Assembly (NCBI RefSeq): GCF_003003795.1
Contig: NZ_PVWK01000012.1
Location: forward strand, 1-61,166
Reading direction: 5' to 3'
Source of the DNA: Stenomitos frigidus ULC18
GTDB taxonomy: Bacteria > Cyanobacteriota > Cyanobacteriia > Leptolyngbyales > Leptolyngbyaceae
Length of the DNA stretch: 61,166 nt
Below are positions 34,969-43,767 of this stretch, piece after piece; within the stretch, counting starts at the first letter, position 1, and each line of letters starts with the position of its first letter. The position numbers and the translations under genes were made by a program. The notes below the pieces were generated by a model. The model ran no database searches. It worked only from the letters and a program-made list of their open reading frames with translations, and was not told the origin of the DNA.

Positions 34969-35002
34969 AGACCTCCGAGGTCTTTAAAGACCTCGGAGGT
35001 CT
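34969..35002. repeat. perfect 34-bp palindrome, cctcggagg family, copy 2
   Basis: Half-site agacctccgaggtcttt (34969-34985) continues directly into its complement with no loop. It lies in the 90-base gap between lemA and the M48 gene. Confidence 0.9.
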
Positions 35003-35014
35003 ATAGCCTCTTGC

Positions 35015-35605
35015 TTAACTAAACGACACTCGTGGTGCTGCTTTAACTTCGGGCGCGACTTCTTCTAATAGTTCTGCTGCCGCAAAGTTAAAACCATTCG
35101 CCACTAAATTGCTGGGAAAGACTTCACGTTTGGTGTTGTACAGCGTAATGGCATCGTTGAAGGACTGACGTGCAAAGGCAACTTTATTTTCCGTGGAGGA
35201 TAGTTCTTCCATGACGCGCGTCATCGTCTGGTCTGCCTTCAAATCGGGATAGGCTTCAGACAACACCATCAACCGTCCTAAGGCACCTGTCAGTGCACCT
35301 TCCGCATCGCCTAGCTGTTGCATGGCGCTGGGGTCGCCAGGATTTCTCGCCGCGCGACTGTTCGCCGACAACGCCGCATTTCGGGCGGTAATGACCGCTT
35401 CTAGCGTTTCCCGCTCATGCTTCATGTAGCCTTTAGCGGTTTCTACCAGATTTGGAATCAAGTCATAGCGCCGCTGTAGCTGCACGTCGATTTGACTGTA
35501 GGCATTTTTGTAACGGTTGCGAAGCGTAACCAGACCGTTGTAGCCATCCATCAAAATGAAGCCAACGATCAGAATGAGTACAACAAGAAAAATCAAAATC
35601 CCCAT
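35015..35605 (-). CDS. lemA: LemA family protein
   Basis: 196 residues with one N-terminal transmembrane helix (GILIFLVVLILIVGFILMDGY) and a helical cytoplasmic or periplasmic bundle: LRNRYKNAYSQIDVQLQRRYDLIPNLVETAKGYMKHE in family register, AEGALTGALGRLMVLSEAYPDLKAD, and AFARQSFNDAITLYNTKREVFPSN. Function of LemA is poorly defined. AGGA lies about ten bases before the ATG. It starts the pair with the M48 protease. Confidence 0.93.
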   Translation of the reverse strand: MGILIFLVVLILIVGFILMDGYNGLVTLRNRYKNAYSQIDVQLQRRYDLIPNLVETAKGYMKHERETLEAVITARNAALSANSRAARNPGDPSAMQQLGDAEGALTGALGRLMVLSEAYPDLKADQTMTRVMEELSSTENKVAFARQSFNDAITLYNTKREVFPSNLVANGFNFAAAELLEEVAPEVKAAPRVSFS

Positions 35606-35672
35606 AATGTTTCTGTCCTAGAGTCGATAGGTCGGTGAAGGCGGTAGTGTGTTCTAGACGTGTGGTTGACCT

Positions 35673-35708
35673 GTCTGTAGGGACGTTACATGTAACGTCC
35701 CTACAGAC
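35673..35708. repeat. perfect 36-bp palindrome, tgtagggacgtt family, copy 2
   Basis: Arms gtctgtagggacgttaca (35673-35690) and its exact complement (35691-35708), no loop. It lies in the divergent gap between lemA and the oligopeptidase gene. The rest of that 440-base gap holds no gene that I can see. Confidence 0.9.
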
Positions 35709-36046
35709 AAAAACAACATCTTTGAAACACTACCAGCGGGAACGGTGGCGACGATCGATGGATCGATGAGTCGAAATTTCTAATCTGTTTTTCGCTTTAA
35801 TTTGTGCTCAACAGGAAATCTGCATGCCAGTTGCAGTGTGCCCATCTAGTGCGTTCACTTAACAGATTCAAGCGCTATCTAGCTGAGTTTGGAAATTAAT
35901 CACACCAATTAGGGGTTAGGCAGCAAATTTGGAGGCTGCGTGCTTCGTTTAAGTTTGTCTAAGATTGAGGAAGCAGAAATTTGAGCGTTCTCGAATGTCT
36001 GCGATCGCCCTTACATTGCCCGTGATTCAACGAAAGGAGTTTTACC

Positions 36047-37858
36047 TTGGTGCAAGCCGCTTCTGATACCACTACCGCCCAACTGGATAGCCCACAAGAA
36101 TGGAATCTCTCAGACCTTTATCAAGGCTTTGATGATCCACGTCTGACGCAAGATTTGGCAGACCTGGAAAAACAGGCGGCAGCATTTCGACAAACTTACC
36201 GTGGTAATGTCAGCGAGTTAACGCCAGAGACGATCGCGGCTTGTTTGCAAGAACTAGAGACGATCGCACAAAAATCGGGCTACCTCTACGCCTTTCCCGC
36301 TCTCGTCTTCTCGGCAGACACTCGTAATGCCGAAGCCAAACAGATGCAAGACAAAGTGTTGGAAGCCATCACGGGCATTGAAAACCAGCTTTTGTTTTTT
36401 GATTTGGCATTGAAAAAGCTTGACGATGCTCAGTTTGCGGCACTTGAAGCGGCTCCGGTTTTGCAGCCTTATCGCCACTATTTCTACAACATTGCGAAGT
36501 TCCGTCCTTACACGCTTTCAGAAGAAGTGGAGCAGACGCGAAATCAGGACAGCCTCACTGGACGGCAGGCCTTTATTCAACTGCGATCGGTGCACTTGGG
36601 CGAGCAAGAATATAAACCCGTCACTACACCCGATGGCAAAAGTGCCAGCACCGATGCTGAGCTGAGTGCGCTGTTGTTCCATCCCGATCGCGATGTGCGC
36701 TACAACGCGTATGCCTCTGTGCGGACGGTGATGCACCAGCACAATTCACTGTATGGCTATATTCTCAGCACCGTGGCGCAAGACCACAAGTTGGAAAACC
36801 AGATGCGTGTCTATCCCTCGACGCTGCACAAGCAGTTACTCTCGGACGAAGTATCGGAACCAGTGTTTCGAGCGATTATGGATGGGACGCGCGATCGCTT
36901 TGACCTGTGGCAGCGCTACTACACGCTGAAAGGCAAGGCGTTAGGGCAGAAAATTCGTACGTGCGATGTCTATGCACCCTGGGGCCGTGAAGCGGTGGAG
37001 CCGTTACCCTACAAAGCAGGCGTAGAAACCTTGCTGACCGCTCTTGAACAGTTCGACACAAACTATGCCCGTCGTGCTGAAGAGTTTTTCTTGAAAAACT
37101 GGGTGGATGCAAAAGTGCGTCCCGGTAAGCGGGGTGGAGCGTTTTGCTGGTACAGCCACGGCAAGCACAGCTATCTCTTGCTGTCTTATACGGACGACTA
37201 CAATTCGCTGTTCACCCTGGCGCACGAAATGGGTCACGGACTACACTTTGCCTGGATTGATGATCGCCAATCCTACTTCAACAGCAACCCGCCAATGGTG
37301 CTGGCAGAAATTGCATCCACGTTTAATGAACTGCTGCTGCTGGATTATTTGCTCAAGCAAGCTGCCGACAATCCTGCATTAAAGAAAACGTTGATTACGC
37401 GCCAGTTGGAAGACCAATTGAATCTACTGTTCCGTCAAAGCACAATCAGTCGATTGGAGTTGGCAGTCCACGATCGCGCCACGCAAGGCAGCTTCGATCA
37501 GTCCTTCGTCAACGAACAATGGCAATCGCTGTATCAGGAACTCTGCGGCGATGCAGTAGACGTTTTGCCGGAACACCAGTACGACTGGGCACGGATTGGA
37601 CACATCTACTTCAAACCGTTCTACTGCTACCAATACACCGCGTCCAACATCGTCAGCCTTGCCTGTTATCAGAAATATCTGCAAGTGGGCAAAGACTTCA
37701 TCCCTGGCTATATGGAACTCTTGGCAGCAGGCGGCAGTATGGATCAGGTGGAAGCACTGTGTAAATATGTGGATGTGGATTTAGAGAATCCTGCCACCAT
37801 TCACGCAGCGCTGAAGTATGTGGAAGGCTTGCTGGATCAACTTCAGGCGGCGTTATAG
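36047..37858 (+). CDS. pepF: oligoendopeptidase F (M3 family)
   Basis: 603 residues of the M3 family. The zinc motif is HEMGH (H393-H397) in TLAHEMGHGLHFAW; the third ligand lies in the following segment (VLAEIASTFNE). Other family marks are the start QEWNLSDLYQGFDDP and DEYNSLFTLAHEMG-like context (DDYNSLFTLAHE). It cleaves peptides of 7-17 residues in the cytoplasm. The first codon is TTG 36047 or GTG 36050; AAAGGAG lies 7-10 bases upstream. A hairpin follows the stop directly. Confidence 0.92.
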   Translation: MVQAASDTTTAQLDSPQEWNLSDLYQGFDDPRLTQDLADLEKQAAAFRQTYRGNVSELTPETIAACLQELETIAQKSGYLYAFPALVFSADTRNAEAKQMQDKVLEAITGIENQLLFFDLALKKLDDAQFAALEAAPVLQPYRHYFYNIAKFRPYTLSEEVEQTRNQDSLTGRQAFIQLRSVHLGEQEYKPVTTPDGKSASTDAELSALLFHPDRDVRYNAYASVRTVMHQHNSLYGYILSTVAQDHKLENQMRVYPSTLHKQLLSDEVSEPVFRAIMDGTRDRFDLWQRYYTLKGKALGQKIRTCDVYAPWGREAVEPLPYKAGVETLLTALEQFDTNYARRAEEFFLKNWVDAKVRPGKRGGAFCWYSHGKHSYLLLSYTDDYNSLFTLAHEMGHGLHFAWIDDRQSYFNSNPPMVLAEIASTFNELLLLDYLLKQAADNPALKKTLITRQLEDQLNLLFRQSTISRLELAVHDRATQGSFDQSFVNEQWQSLYQELCGDAVDVLPEHQYDWARIGHIYFKPFYCYQYTASNIVSLACYQKYLQVGKDFIPGYMELLAAGGSMDQVEALCKYVDVDLENPATIHAALKYVEGLLDQLQAAL

Positions 37859-37860
37859 AT

Positions 37861-37884
37861 AGGGGCGTTTCGCGCAACGCCTCT
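37861..37884 (+). terminator. hairpin after pepF
   Basis: Arms aggggcgtt and aacgcctct, loop tcgcgc, three bases after the stop. No long T-run, so it may be a dispersed hairpin that acts as a weak bidirectional terminator before the convergent gene. Confidence 0.45.
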
Positions 37885-37935
37885 ACGAAATTCACCGCTC
37901 AAAGCAGCAACGCTGAATCTTGTTTAGACATGAAT

Positions 37936-39189
37936 TTAGTTAAACCAGGCGGCGAAGCTAAAAAACTGTCCTCGAAAAGTCTGGGCAAGTTGTGTCCACG
38001 CTTGCCGATCGGTCATCTTGCCGACTTCTAAATACGGTGCTGCTGCCGTTCCTTGTAGCCATAGCACCACATCGGTTGTGCGCGGCTCTAGAAAAGCCTT
38101 GCGGAGATTCACTCCTCTAATCTCGCGCGATCGCCAGAACGGGACAAGTGTCTTGCCTGCCATCAAACCATCGGCTTGATCTAAAAACGCCAGCCAGCTG
38201 TCAATCATGGCCTGAGTGATGCGCGCACCGGGAATCACGCCTTTTTGTTTGGGATTGGGGAGCCATTCGCGATCGTTGTCGGTCTCGGCGGTGATGAGTT
38301 TCCACGATTGGCGACTGAGTGCTGTGGTGGTCTGTAAATGCTGCAATGCCGTTGCCATACGCGCTGGTTCGGCGATCGGAAAGTGTAGCAGATGGACAAA
38401 GGCCACAATATCTACAGCTTCGATGCCGCCAAAGCTAAATTGACTCGGCTCCGGACGACCAGCCACTAGAAACGGGTAGGGCGTCTCTGGTTTGGTGAAT
38501 ACCACATGCGCCAGAGCATTGAAAAACTCCTGCCCATCATGCGCGAGAGCAAATTCGCCGATCGCCCCTAATAGATTGGTGTAGCCCTGCAACCAGATGG
38601 CATCCGCCGCATCAAAGGTGATCGTGAAGCCTTTCGCCTGTTGCTCTGTGACGCGTAGCCGATTAATCGTGGCAAAAATGCGCCACAGCGACTCCGTTGG
38701 CTCAACCTTGCCATCGCCATTCAAATCCAGCCGAATAAGACTAAGCTTCAGCGGCAGTTTGATCTTGGGATCTTTGATGGGTGCTAGCGTTGTGCGCACG
38801 GTTGCCAGGTCGTTCAAAAACGTTTGGAGAATTTGACGCGTGTCCTCATAGCGAATCACCTGCGGCTTAGGGTTCTCTGGAATCGGCAGGCGTAAGAATG
38901 GCAGCACACTGGTCAGCGAATTGTGGCGTAAGCCATAGCGATAGAGCGATTGCGTCAAGCGCTCAACCCCGCTCATCAACTGCGTGACACCCAGACTGAA
39001 GCGCGCCTGGTCATCCTCTGGCGTCTCCTTCAAGCGTGCCAGCATGGCCGCTTCACCCTCGGCAAACTTGCCAGTCATTAAGAAGGGCTCGATCGGAGGA
39101 GGCGTTTCAACGGCTAAAGTACGTGGCACCCATAGCGCTAATAGCAGCAGCGCAACGCAAAGGAGCACGCGCACAGGTGATTTCAACAT
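37936..39189 (-). CDS. exported protein with EF-hand-like loop, unknown function
   Basis: 417 residues from ATG 39189. A signal peptide is clear (MLKSPVRVLLCVALLLLALWVP, cleavage near TLA). The mature protein starts with a TPR-like segment (GKFAEGEAAMLARLKETPEDDQARFSLGVTQL in this register). It contains a calcium-loop candidate DLNGDGKVEPTE (about residues 152-163, D-x-N-x-D-x-K-x-x-x-x-E). No enzyme motif is seen. It might be a periplasmic calcium-binding protein (inference). I do not recognise a named family. Confidence 0.7.
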   Translation of the reverse strand: MLKSPVRVLLCVALLLLALWVPRTLAVETPPPIEPFLMTGKFAEGEAAMLARLKETPEDDQARFSLGVTQLMSGVERLTQSLYRYGLRHNSLTSVLPFLRLPIPENPKPQVIRYEDTRQILQTFLNDLATVRTTLAPIKDPKIKLPLKLSLIRLDLNGDGKVEPTESLWRIFATINRLRVTEQQAKGFTITFDAADAIWLQGYTNLLGAIGEFALAHDGQEFFNALAHVVFTKPETPYPFLVAGRPEPSQFSFGGIEAVDIVAFVHLLHFPIAEPARMATALQHLQTTTALSRQSWKLITAETDNDREWLPNPKQKGVIPGARITQAMIDSWLAFLDQADGLMAGKTLVPFWRSREIRGVNLRKAFLEPRTTDVVLWLQGTAAAPYLEVGKMTDRQAWTQLAQTFRGQFFSFAAWFN

Positions 39190-39333
39190 GATGTCCGGTA
39201 CCACAGTGGTTGTTTACACAACAGTTCTACACTGGGAGCACCAAGCCATTTCGGACGAACCAAGGTTTTATTTGAGTTGGGTGTCGTCAAGAGGCGTTTT
39301 TTGAGCGGCGATCGCTCGTTGCAAATCGCTTAG

Positions 39334-39466
39334 TACTTATTAAAAAATAACTGGATACTTTTGGCTTAGCTATTAGCTATCAGCCGTCAGCGGTCAGCTT
39401 TTCTCTAATGGCTTACCACTGATGGCTGACCGCTACAGTCCATGACGTTATTTCTTTACAGCCCCT
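39334..39466. repeat. dispersed repeat, copy B
   Basis: Pairs with 902-1039. Here it is intergenic, between the exported protein gene and the ABM-domain gene. Internal heptamers are tatcagc, ggtcagc and tgaccgc. Confidence 0.75.
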
Positions 39467-39576
39467 TAGCTTGGGTCAAATTTTGTTAGGGAGTGCTTAA
39501 GTGTTCGCTAACTCAGGTTCTTGCTGGATAATTTAATTGGTATTGGTACGCCCCTTTTTTCCCATACGTTCCTTCC

Positions 39577-40167
39577 ATGAATCAGACACAAGAGCATTCT
39601 GCCCCAATCACACTTGTGATATCCGAGATTGTGGATCCCAACCACATCCAGGAGTATGAAGCGTGGACACAAGGAATGAATCAGGCGGCAAGCCAATTTG
39701 AAGGGTTTCTAGGTGTAGAAACCATCCGACCACGAGACCACACTCATCCTGAATATGTCGTCATCCTGAAGTTCAAGGACTATTCGCATTTCAGACGATG
39801 GCAACTGTCAGCAACGTTCCAGGAATGGATCGATCGTGAGCGTGGGTTAGTGGTCAGGCGATCGCGGCAATATCAGCCCAGCGGTATGGAGCTATGGTTT
39901 ACCCTACCTGAGCACGGTCTAGAAGAGACGTCTCAGCCTGCCTATTATAAGAAGGTGATTCTCGGTGTGCTGGCTGTTTATCCGCTGATTTTGCTGGCAA
40001 ATATGCTGCTGGGGCCTGTGCTGAAGGGGCTACCGTCCCTATTGGGGCTCTTACTTTCAGTAACGTTTGTATCGGCGTTACTCACTTATCCCATCATGCC
40101 GTGGCTGACAAAGCTACTTAGCTTCTGGCTTTACCCATCGTCCCGTCAGCGACACCAGAAGCGATGA
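39577..40167 (+). CDS. ABM-domain protein with membrane tail
   Basis: 196 residues. The first 100 form an antibiotic-biosynthesis-monooxygenase (ABM, ferredoxin-like) fold: VISEIVDPNHIQEYEAWTQGM, GFLGVETIRPRDHTHPEYVVILKFKDYSHFRRW in this register. Two or three helices follow (VILGVLAVYPLILLANMLL; LPSLLGLLLSVTFVSALLTYPIMPWL). This ABM-plus-membrane layout is found in many bacteria with no assigned role. Monooxygenase activity should not be assumed. No cofactor motif is visible. Confidence 0.8.
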   Translation: MNQTQEHSAPITLVISEIVDPNHIQEYEAWTQGMNQAASQFEGFLGVETIRPRDHTHPEYVVILKFKDYSHFRRWQLSATFQEWIDRERGLVVRRSRQYQPSGMELWFTLPEHGLEETSQPAYYKKVILGVLAVYPLILLANMLLGPVLKGLPSLLGLLLSVTFVSALLTYPIMPWLTKLLSFWLYPSSRQRHQKR

Positions 40168-40192
40168 GAGCAGTACTGTGGTGCAAACCATC

Positions 40193-40285
40193 AATCTCAT
40201 CACAAACACATCATCGGGTTTCATGGTGACTTTGGCTTTGCTGCTGAGGGGTTCGATCGTGCCATCTGCCCGTTCCACCCAGTTG
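40193..40285 (-). pseudogene. remnant of a hydantoinase B C-terminus
   Basis: This stretch matches 44472-44564, the end of the hydantoinase gene, at most positions. Read on the minus strand it gives [21 protein letters not shown], against [21 protein letters not shown] in the intact gene, then KPDDVFV where the intact gene has QPGDVFM. It lacks the final glycine-rich tail and everything upstream. It directly abuts the stop of a Uma2 gene. Confidence 0.85.
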
Positions 40286-40286
40286 T

Positions 40287-40982
40287 TCAAAAGACTTCTG
40301 GGTCTTCGCCCAGTTCTCGGAGTCGAGCTGCCAGCCGTTCAGCTCGCTGACGTTCTTGCTCTGCCTGCGCTTCAGCCTGTTGCCGAGCGGCTGTTTGTTG
40401 ACTTAAAGCAGCGGCTAATTCATCAGGAATTAATAACTTTTCCCCGTTGTCTAACCGATAAAACGCAATGAGTTTGCCATCTACAGCAAGGCGCAACTGC
40501 AAGGGCTGGCTTTGGGCATCTGTAATCGGTTCGTAAGCCTCTCCCCGCAGGCGATAGCCCCGCAGTTGTTCCGGTAGCCATTCCCCTCTGGGGTCAAACT
40601 GCCAGTACTCTTGCACACCCAACTGTTCATAGAGCGTTTTCTTAAAGCCTTCATCCTGTTTGCGAGTGCTTTCCGATGTCATTTCAAAGATGACCGCAGG
40701 CACCTGCCCCTCTTCCCAGATCTTGTAGTTGTCCCGTCCACCGGGCGCGACATCAAAAATCACCATCACATCGGGAGCAGTGCGTAAGCGCGGAAAGCCC
40801 TGAGCGTAGTAGAGAAACTGGTTGCCCAACACCGTTGCCTGACGATCGACCAGAAACTGACGCAACACTTCTAAAACGATCGCCAGTACATAGAAATGGT
40901 CATAGGTTTCTGCCACAGGTGCACCATCGCCAGTCGGGTAGAAGGGTTCAGCAGGCTGGAGGTTTGGTAAGAGTGTCGTCAT
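40287..40982 (-). CDS. Uma2-family PD-(D/E)XK nuclease-like protein
   Basis: 231 residues. The restriction-like core is APDVMVIFD (acidic residue) and PAVIFEMTSEST (E-x-x motif) followed by KKTLYEQLGVQEYWQFDPRG. A C-terminal Gln/Glu/Arg-rich coil (about 190-231) ends ERLAARLRELGEDPEVF. Uma2 proteins are very numerous in cyanobacteria; their function is unsettled and endonuclease activity is inferred from the fold. The same coil ends the gene at 48491. It is divergent from the NACHT-GUN4 gene across 173 bases. Confidence 0.88.
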   Translation of the reverse strand: MTTLLPNLQPAEPFYPTGDGAPVAETYDHFYVLAIVLEVLRQFLVDRQATVLGNQFLYYAQGFPRLRTAPDVMVIFDVAPGGRDNYKIWEEGQVPAVIFEMTSESTRKQDEGFKKTLYEQLGVQEYWQFDPRGEWLPEQLRGYRLRGEAYEPITDAQSQPLQLRLAVDGKLIAFYRLDNGEKLLIPDELAAALSQQTAARQQAEAQAEQERQRAERLAARLRELGEDPEVF

Positions 40983-41155
40983 ACTCTATCACCGTAGGGT
41001 ATGACGCTATTGTACCTGCCTTGCCTATGCGAAGTGTTTGGCGATCGCCTGCGTACTCTGATCCTTCGCCACCGAAGACAGTAATTTAAGCCACTTCTGT
41101 GCTGGAAAATTGATTTTCTCTCTGTAAACTAGGGAAAAGCGATCGGTAAGTTCAA

Positions 41156-43501
41156 ATGCCAGAGGAAACGCCAAAGCCTGAAGCGAATAATCCTGAGAAA
41201 GAGGATGCCTCACGCCAGCAACGACGACAGGTAGCGCGCTGGACGCAGGAATTTCTGCGCTGGATGCCGCTGGGTGGAAGTGGTGGGGTATTCGCCAGCT
41301 TTCTGCTGCAACAGCAATGGGCACAGGCAGTCATTATGCTACCCGTCACGGCGATCGCGGGTGTATGGGCAGCGTACAGCAAAAACTTTGTCGAACAGCT
41401 TCAAGACATTTACGCCGATCGCGCCAAGCAAGATGCCAAGAATCTGGTGTCCTGGATGGATAGTCTCAACGAAGCGTTGAAGTGGCAGTTTTCTGGGTTT
41501 GATGCCAAGTATCTCAAAGTCCAATCGAGTGCTTGCGTTGATTACTACGGTGATGACTTCAAACAGCAACAGGGATTCATGTCGCCCACCTTGTCGCAGG
41601 TGTATGTGCCGTTGATGCTTGACCCATCATCGCTGAGCCTGCACCAGCGATCGCCCAGCAACCGCAAACTGGAGGAAGCCCAAACAGAAGGGTGCCAAAT
41701 TTGGGACTTTCTTGCCCAGGTGCGTCAGGTGCCAGCGTATCAATTTATCGCGATCGTGGCAGATGGCGGCTTTGGTAAAACCACCTTGTTGCGCCACATC
41801 ACCTATACCTATGCTCAAGGACGGTATCGACGCTATCGAGCACCCAAATTTAGGCCTGTGTTGCTCTACCTCCGCAAATGGCGCGACAAAATTGCCGAAG
41901 AGAAGCTCAGCCTGCCCGAACTGATCCGGCTGCATATTCATGATTTGTCCAAAGCCAAGCCGCTGCCAGTGCCGCCCTTGTGGGCAGAGAGTTTGCTGGA
42001 GCGGGGTGAGGCATTGATCCTGCTAGATGGGTTTGATGAAGTAGCAGATGCTCAGCGTCCAGCAGTGGCACGCTGGATTAATACCCAGGTCACAACCTAC
42101 GGCAAAGCGCGATTCCTGTTGTCCTCTCGGCAGGGCGGGTTTGAGGCGTACCAAAAGCTAGTCGATGAAGCGCCAGACACCTCCACCAAAATGCCGACTA
42201 CGCTCACCGTGCGAGAATTTACCCGGCAACAACGGGCAGACTTTTTGAAGCCCTGGTATTTGTGCCAGCAGCAACACACCACCCAACGCAAAACGTCGGA
42301 TGTTGCCCAAACTGCTGCCCAACGAGCCAGTGATCTGTTAGCCCAAATTGAACAACAACCCGACTTACAGCGCCTTGCCGGAAATCCCCTGATGCTGAAT
42401 CTGATTGCCTGGGTGCATTGGTATGCTCCAGGCGACCAGCTTCCTCGCGAACGGGGCAAACTGTACCAGACCATCTGTGACCTGCAACTGGGAGCCAGAC
42501 CCACCGCCAAGCGCGTAGTTATGCTGCTGGACTCAGCCCAGGAACGGCAACAGGTCTTACAAGGACTGGCACTGACAATGGTGCAACAGGAAGCAGTCCA
42601 GCTAGAAAAAGCAGAGACTCTCAAAGCGCTGAAACCTCATTTAGAGGCAGTAGATGATGCCGCCTCGCCAGCACAGTTTCTCAAAGATGCCACCAATATT
42701 AGCGAACTGCTCTACGAACCCGACCCTAAAGAATATGCCTTCTCTCATCTGAGTTTCCGCAACTATTTTGCCGCCTTGGAAATGCAGCGCCTGGAACATC
42801 AGCAGACTGGGCAGGAAGGTCAACTGTTTGACCAGTGGCGAAATGATAAATGGCGAGAAACCATTTTGCTCTACAGCGCCCTGCTGAAGCCCAAGCCCCT
42901 GGAAGCGTTTGTGCGCCAAGGGTGTCAGTTGGGAGAAGATGCCGTTGCTTTAGCTTATCGCTGTTTTCAGCTCTATCCTCATCCAGAAAAATTACCCACG
43001 GGGGCTGAGGCATTTGCAGCGGAGTTGCGTCCTTTGCGCTATCAACAGCTAGAAACCTATTTGCAAAACCAGCAATGGCGCGATGCTGACGTTGAAACTT
43101 ATCGGATGATGATTCAAACCATCAACAAGGAATTTGGATGGTTTAGTGCTGAGGATCTACAAACCTTTCCCTGCCTTGATCTGCTGATATTGGATGACTT
43201 ATGGCTGAAGTACAGCAAAGACGAATCGGGGACGAGCAAGTTTGGCTTCAGTGTGCAGAAGCAGATTTGGATTGAGTGTGGCAGCCCAACCGAGTACGAT
43301 GACAATTGGAAAAAATTTGGCGATCGCGTCGGGTGGCGCAAGGATAACTTGTGGTTGAAGTTCCCCGACCTGACATTTAACCTAAAAAAATCTCCAAAAG
43401 GAGAATTTCCGGTGTGGGGTGATGATGTGGGAGTGGGGAGTGGGGGGGTAGTGTTTTCTCTCTCTTCTATCGCGCAGAGACTTGTAGAGTGTAAGCGATA
43501 G
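41156..43501 (+). CDS. NACHT NTPase with C-terminal GUN4 domain
   Basis: 781 residues. Order: a short polar N-terminus; a hydrophobic hairpin (about 38-72, GGVFASFLL to IMLPVTAIAGVWAAYS) that probably anchors it in a membrane; a NACHT ATPase with Walker A ADGGFGKTTLL (about 202-212) and Walker B EALILLDGFDEV (285-296), sensor FLLSSRQGG, and NACHT winged-helix region ending LSFRNYFAALEM; then a GUN4 domain (about 622-781) with LETYLQNQQWRDADVETY, FPCLDLLILDDLWLKYS, FGFSVQKQIW and FGDRVGWR. GUN4 binds Mg-chelatase porphyrins. The fusion suggests a STAND switch with a tetrapyrrole-binding sensor or effector (inference). Confidence 0.9.
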   Translation: MPEETPKPEANNPEKEDASRQQRRQVARWTQEFLRWMPLGGSGGVFASFLLQQQWAQAVIMLPVTAIAGVWAAYSKNFVEQLQDIYADRAKQDAKNLVSWMDSLNEALKWQFSGFDAKYLKVQSSACVDYYGDDFKQQQGFMSPTLSQVYVPLMLDPSSLSLHQRSPSNRKLEEAQTEGCQIWDFLAQVRQVPAYQFIAIVADGGFGKTTLLRHITYTYAQGRYRRYRAPKFRPVLLYLRKWRDKIAEEKLSLPELIRLHIHDLSKAKPLPVPPLWAESLLERGEALILLDGFDEVADAQRPAVARWINTQVTTYGKARFLLSSRQGGFEAYQKLVDEAPDTSTKMPTTLTVREFTRQQRADFLKPWYLCQQQHTTQRKTSDVAQTAAQRASDLLAQIEQQPDLQRLAGNPLMLNLIAWVHWYAPGDQLPRERGKLYQTICDLQLGARPTAKRVVMLLDSAQERQQVLQGLALTMVQQEAVQLEKAETLKALKPHLEAVDDAASPAQFLKDATNISELLYEPDPKEYAFSHLSFRNYFAALEMQRLEHQQTGQEGQLFDQWRNDKWRETILLYSALLKPKPLEAFVRQGCQLGEDAVALAYRCFQLYPHPEKLPTGAEAFAAELRPLRYQQLETYLQNQQWRDADVETYRMMIQTINKEFGWFSAEDLQTFPCLDLLILDDLWLKYSKDESGTSKFGFSVQKQIWIECGSPTEYDDNWKKFGDRVGWRKDNLWLKFPDLTFNLKKSPKGEFPVWGDDVGVGSGGVVFSLSSIAQRLVECKR

Positions 43502-43596
43502 GCATTCTGGCGGTTTCATAAGTTTTATTTCTAGCTTTCAACCCTACGAAGAATCGGCATTCTGGCCTTTTGTTACCTGGCACCGTGGGTTCCACA

Positions 43597-43629
43597 AGAC
43601 CTCGGAGGTTTTGAAAACCTCCGAGGTCT
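43597..43629. repeat. palindrome with 16-bp arms, cctcggagg family, copy 3
   Basis: agacctcggaggtttt (43597-43612), one central base, then the exact complement (43614-43629). It follows the NACHT-GUN4 gene by about 100 bases. Confidence 0.9.
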
Positions 43630-43767
43630 GAACCACAGCCAGCCAATTGAAGGAGTGCGATCGCATCGCCATCTCACCCTTGCTGCTCATGAGCAACGAA
43701 AGGATAGACGATCGAAGGACAGCAAAACGAACGGCGATCGCGTTTCAAACAGCAGACATGAGTGGCA

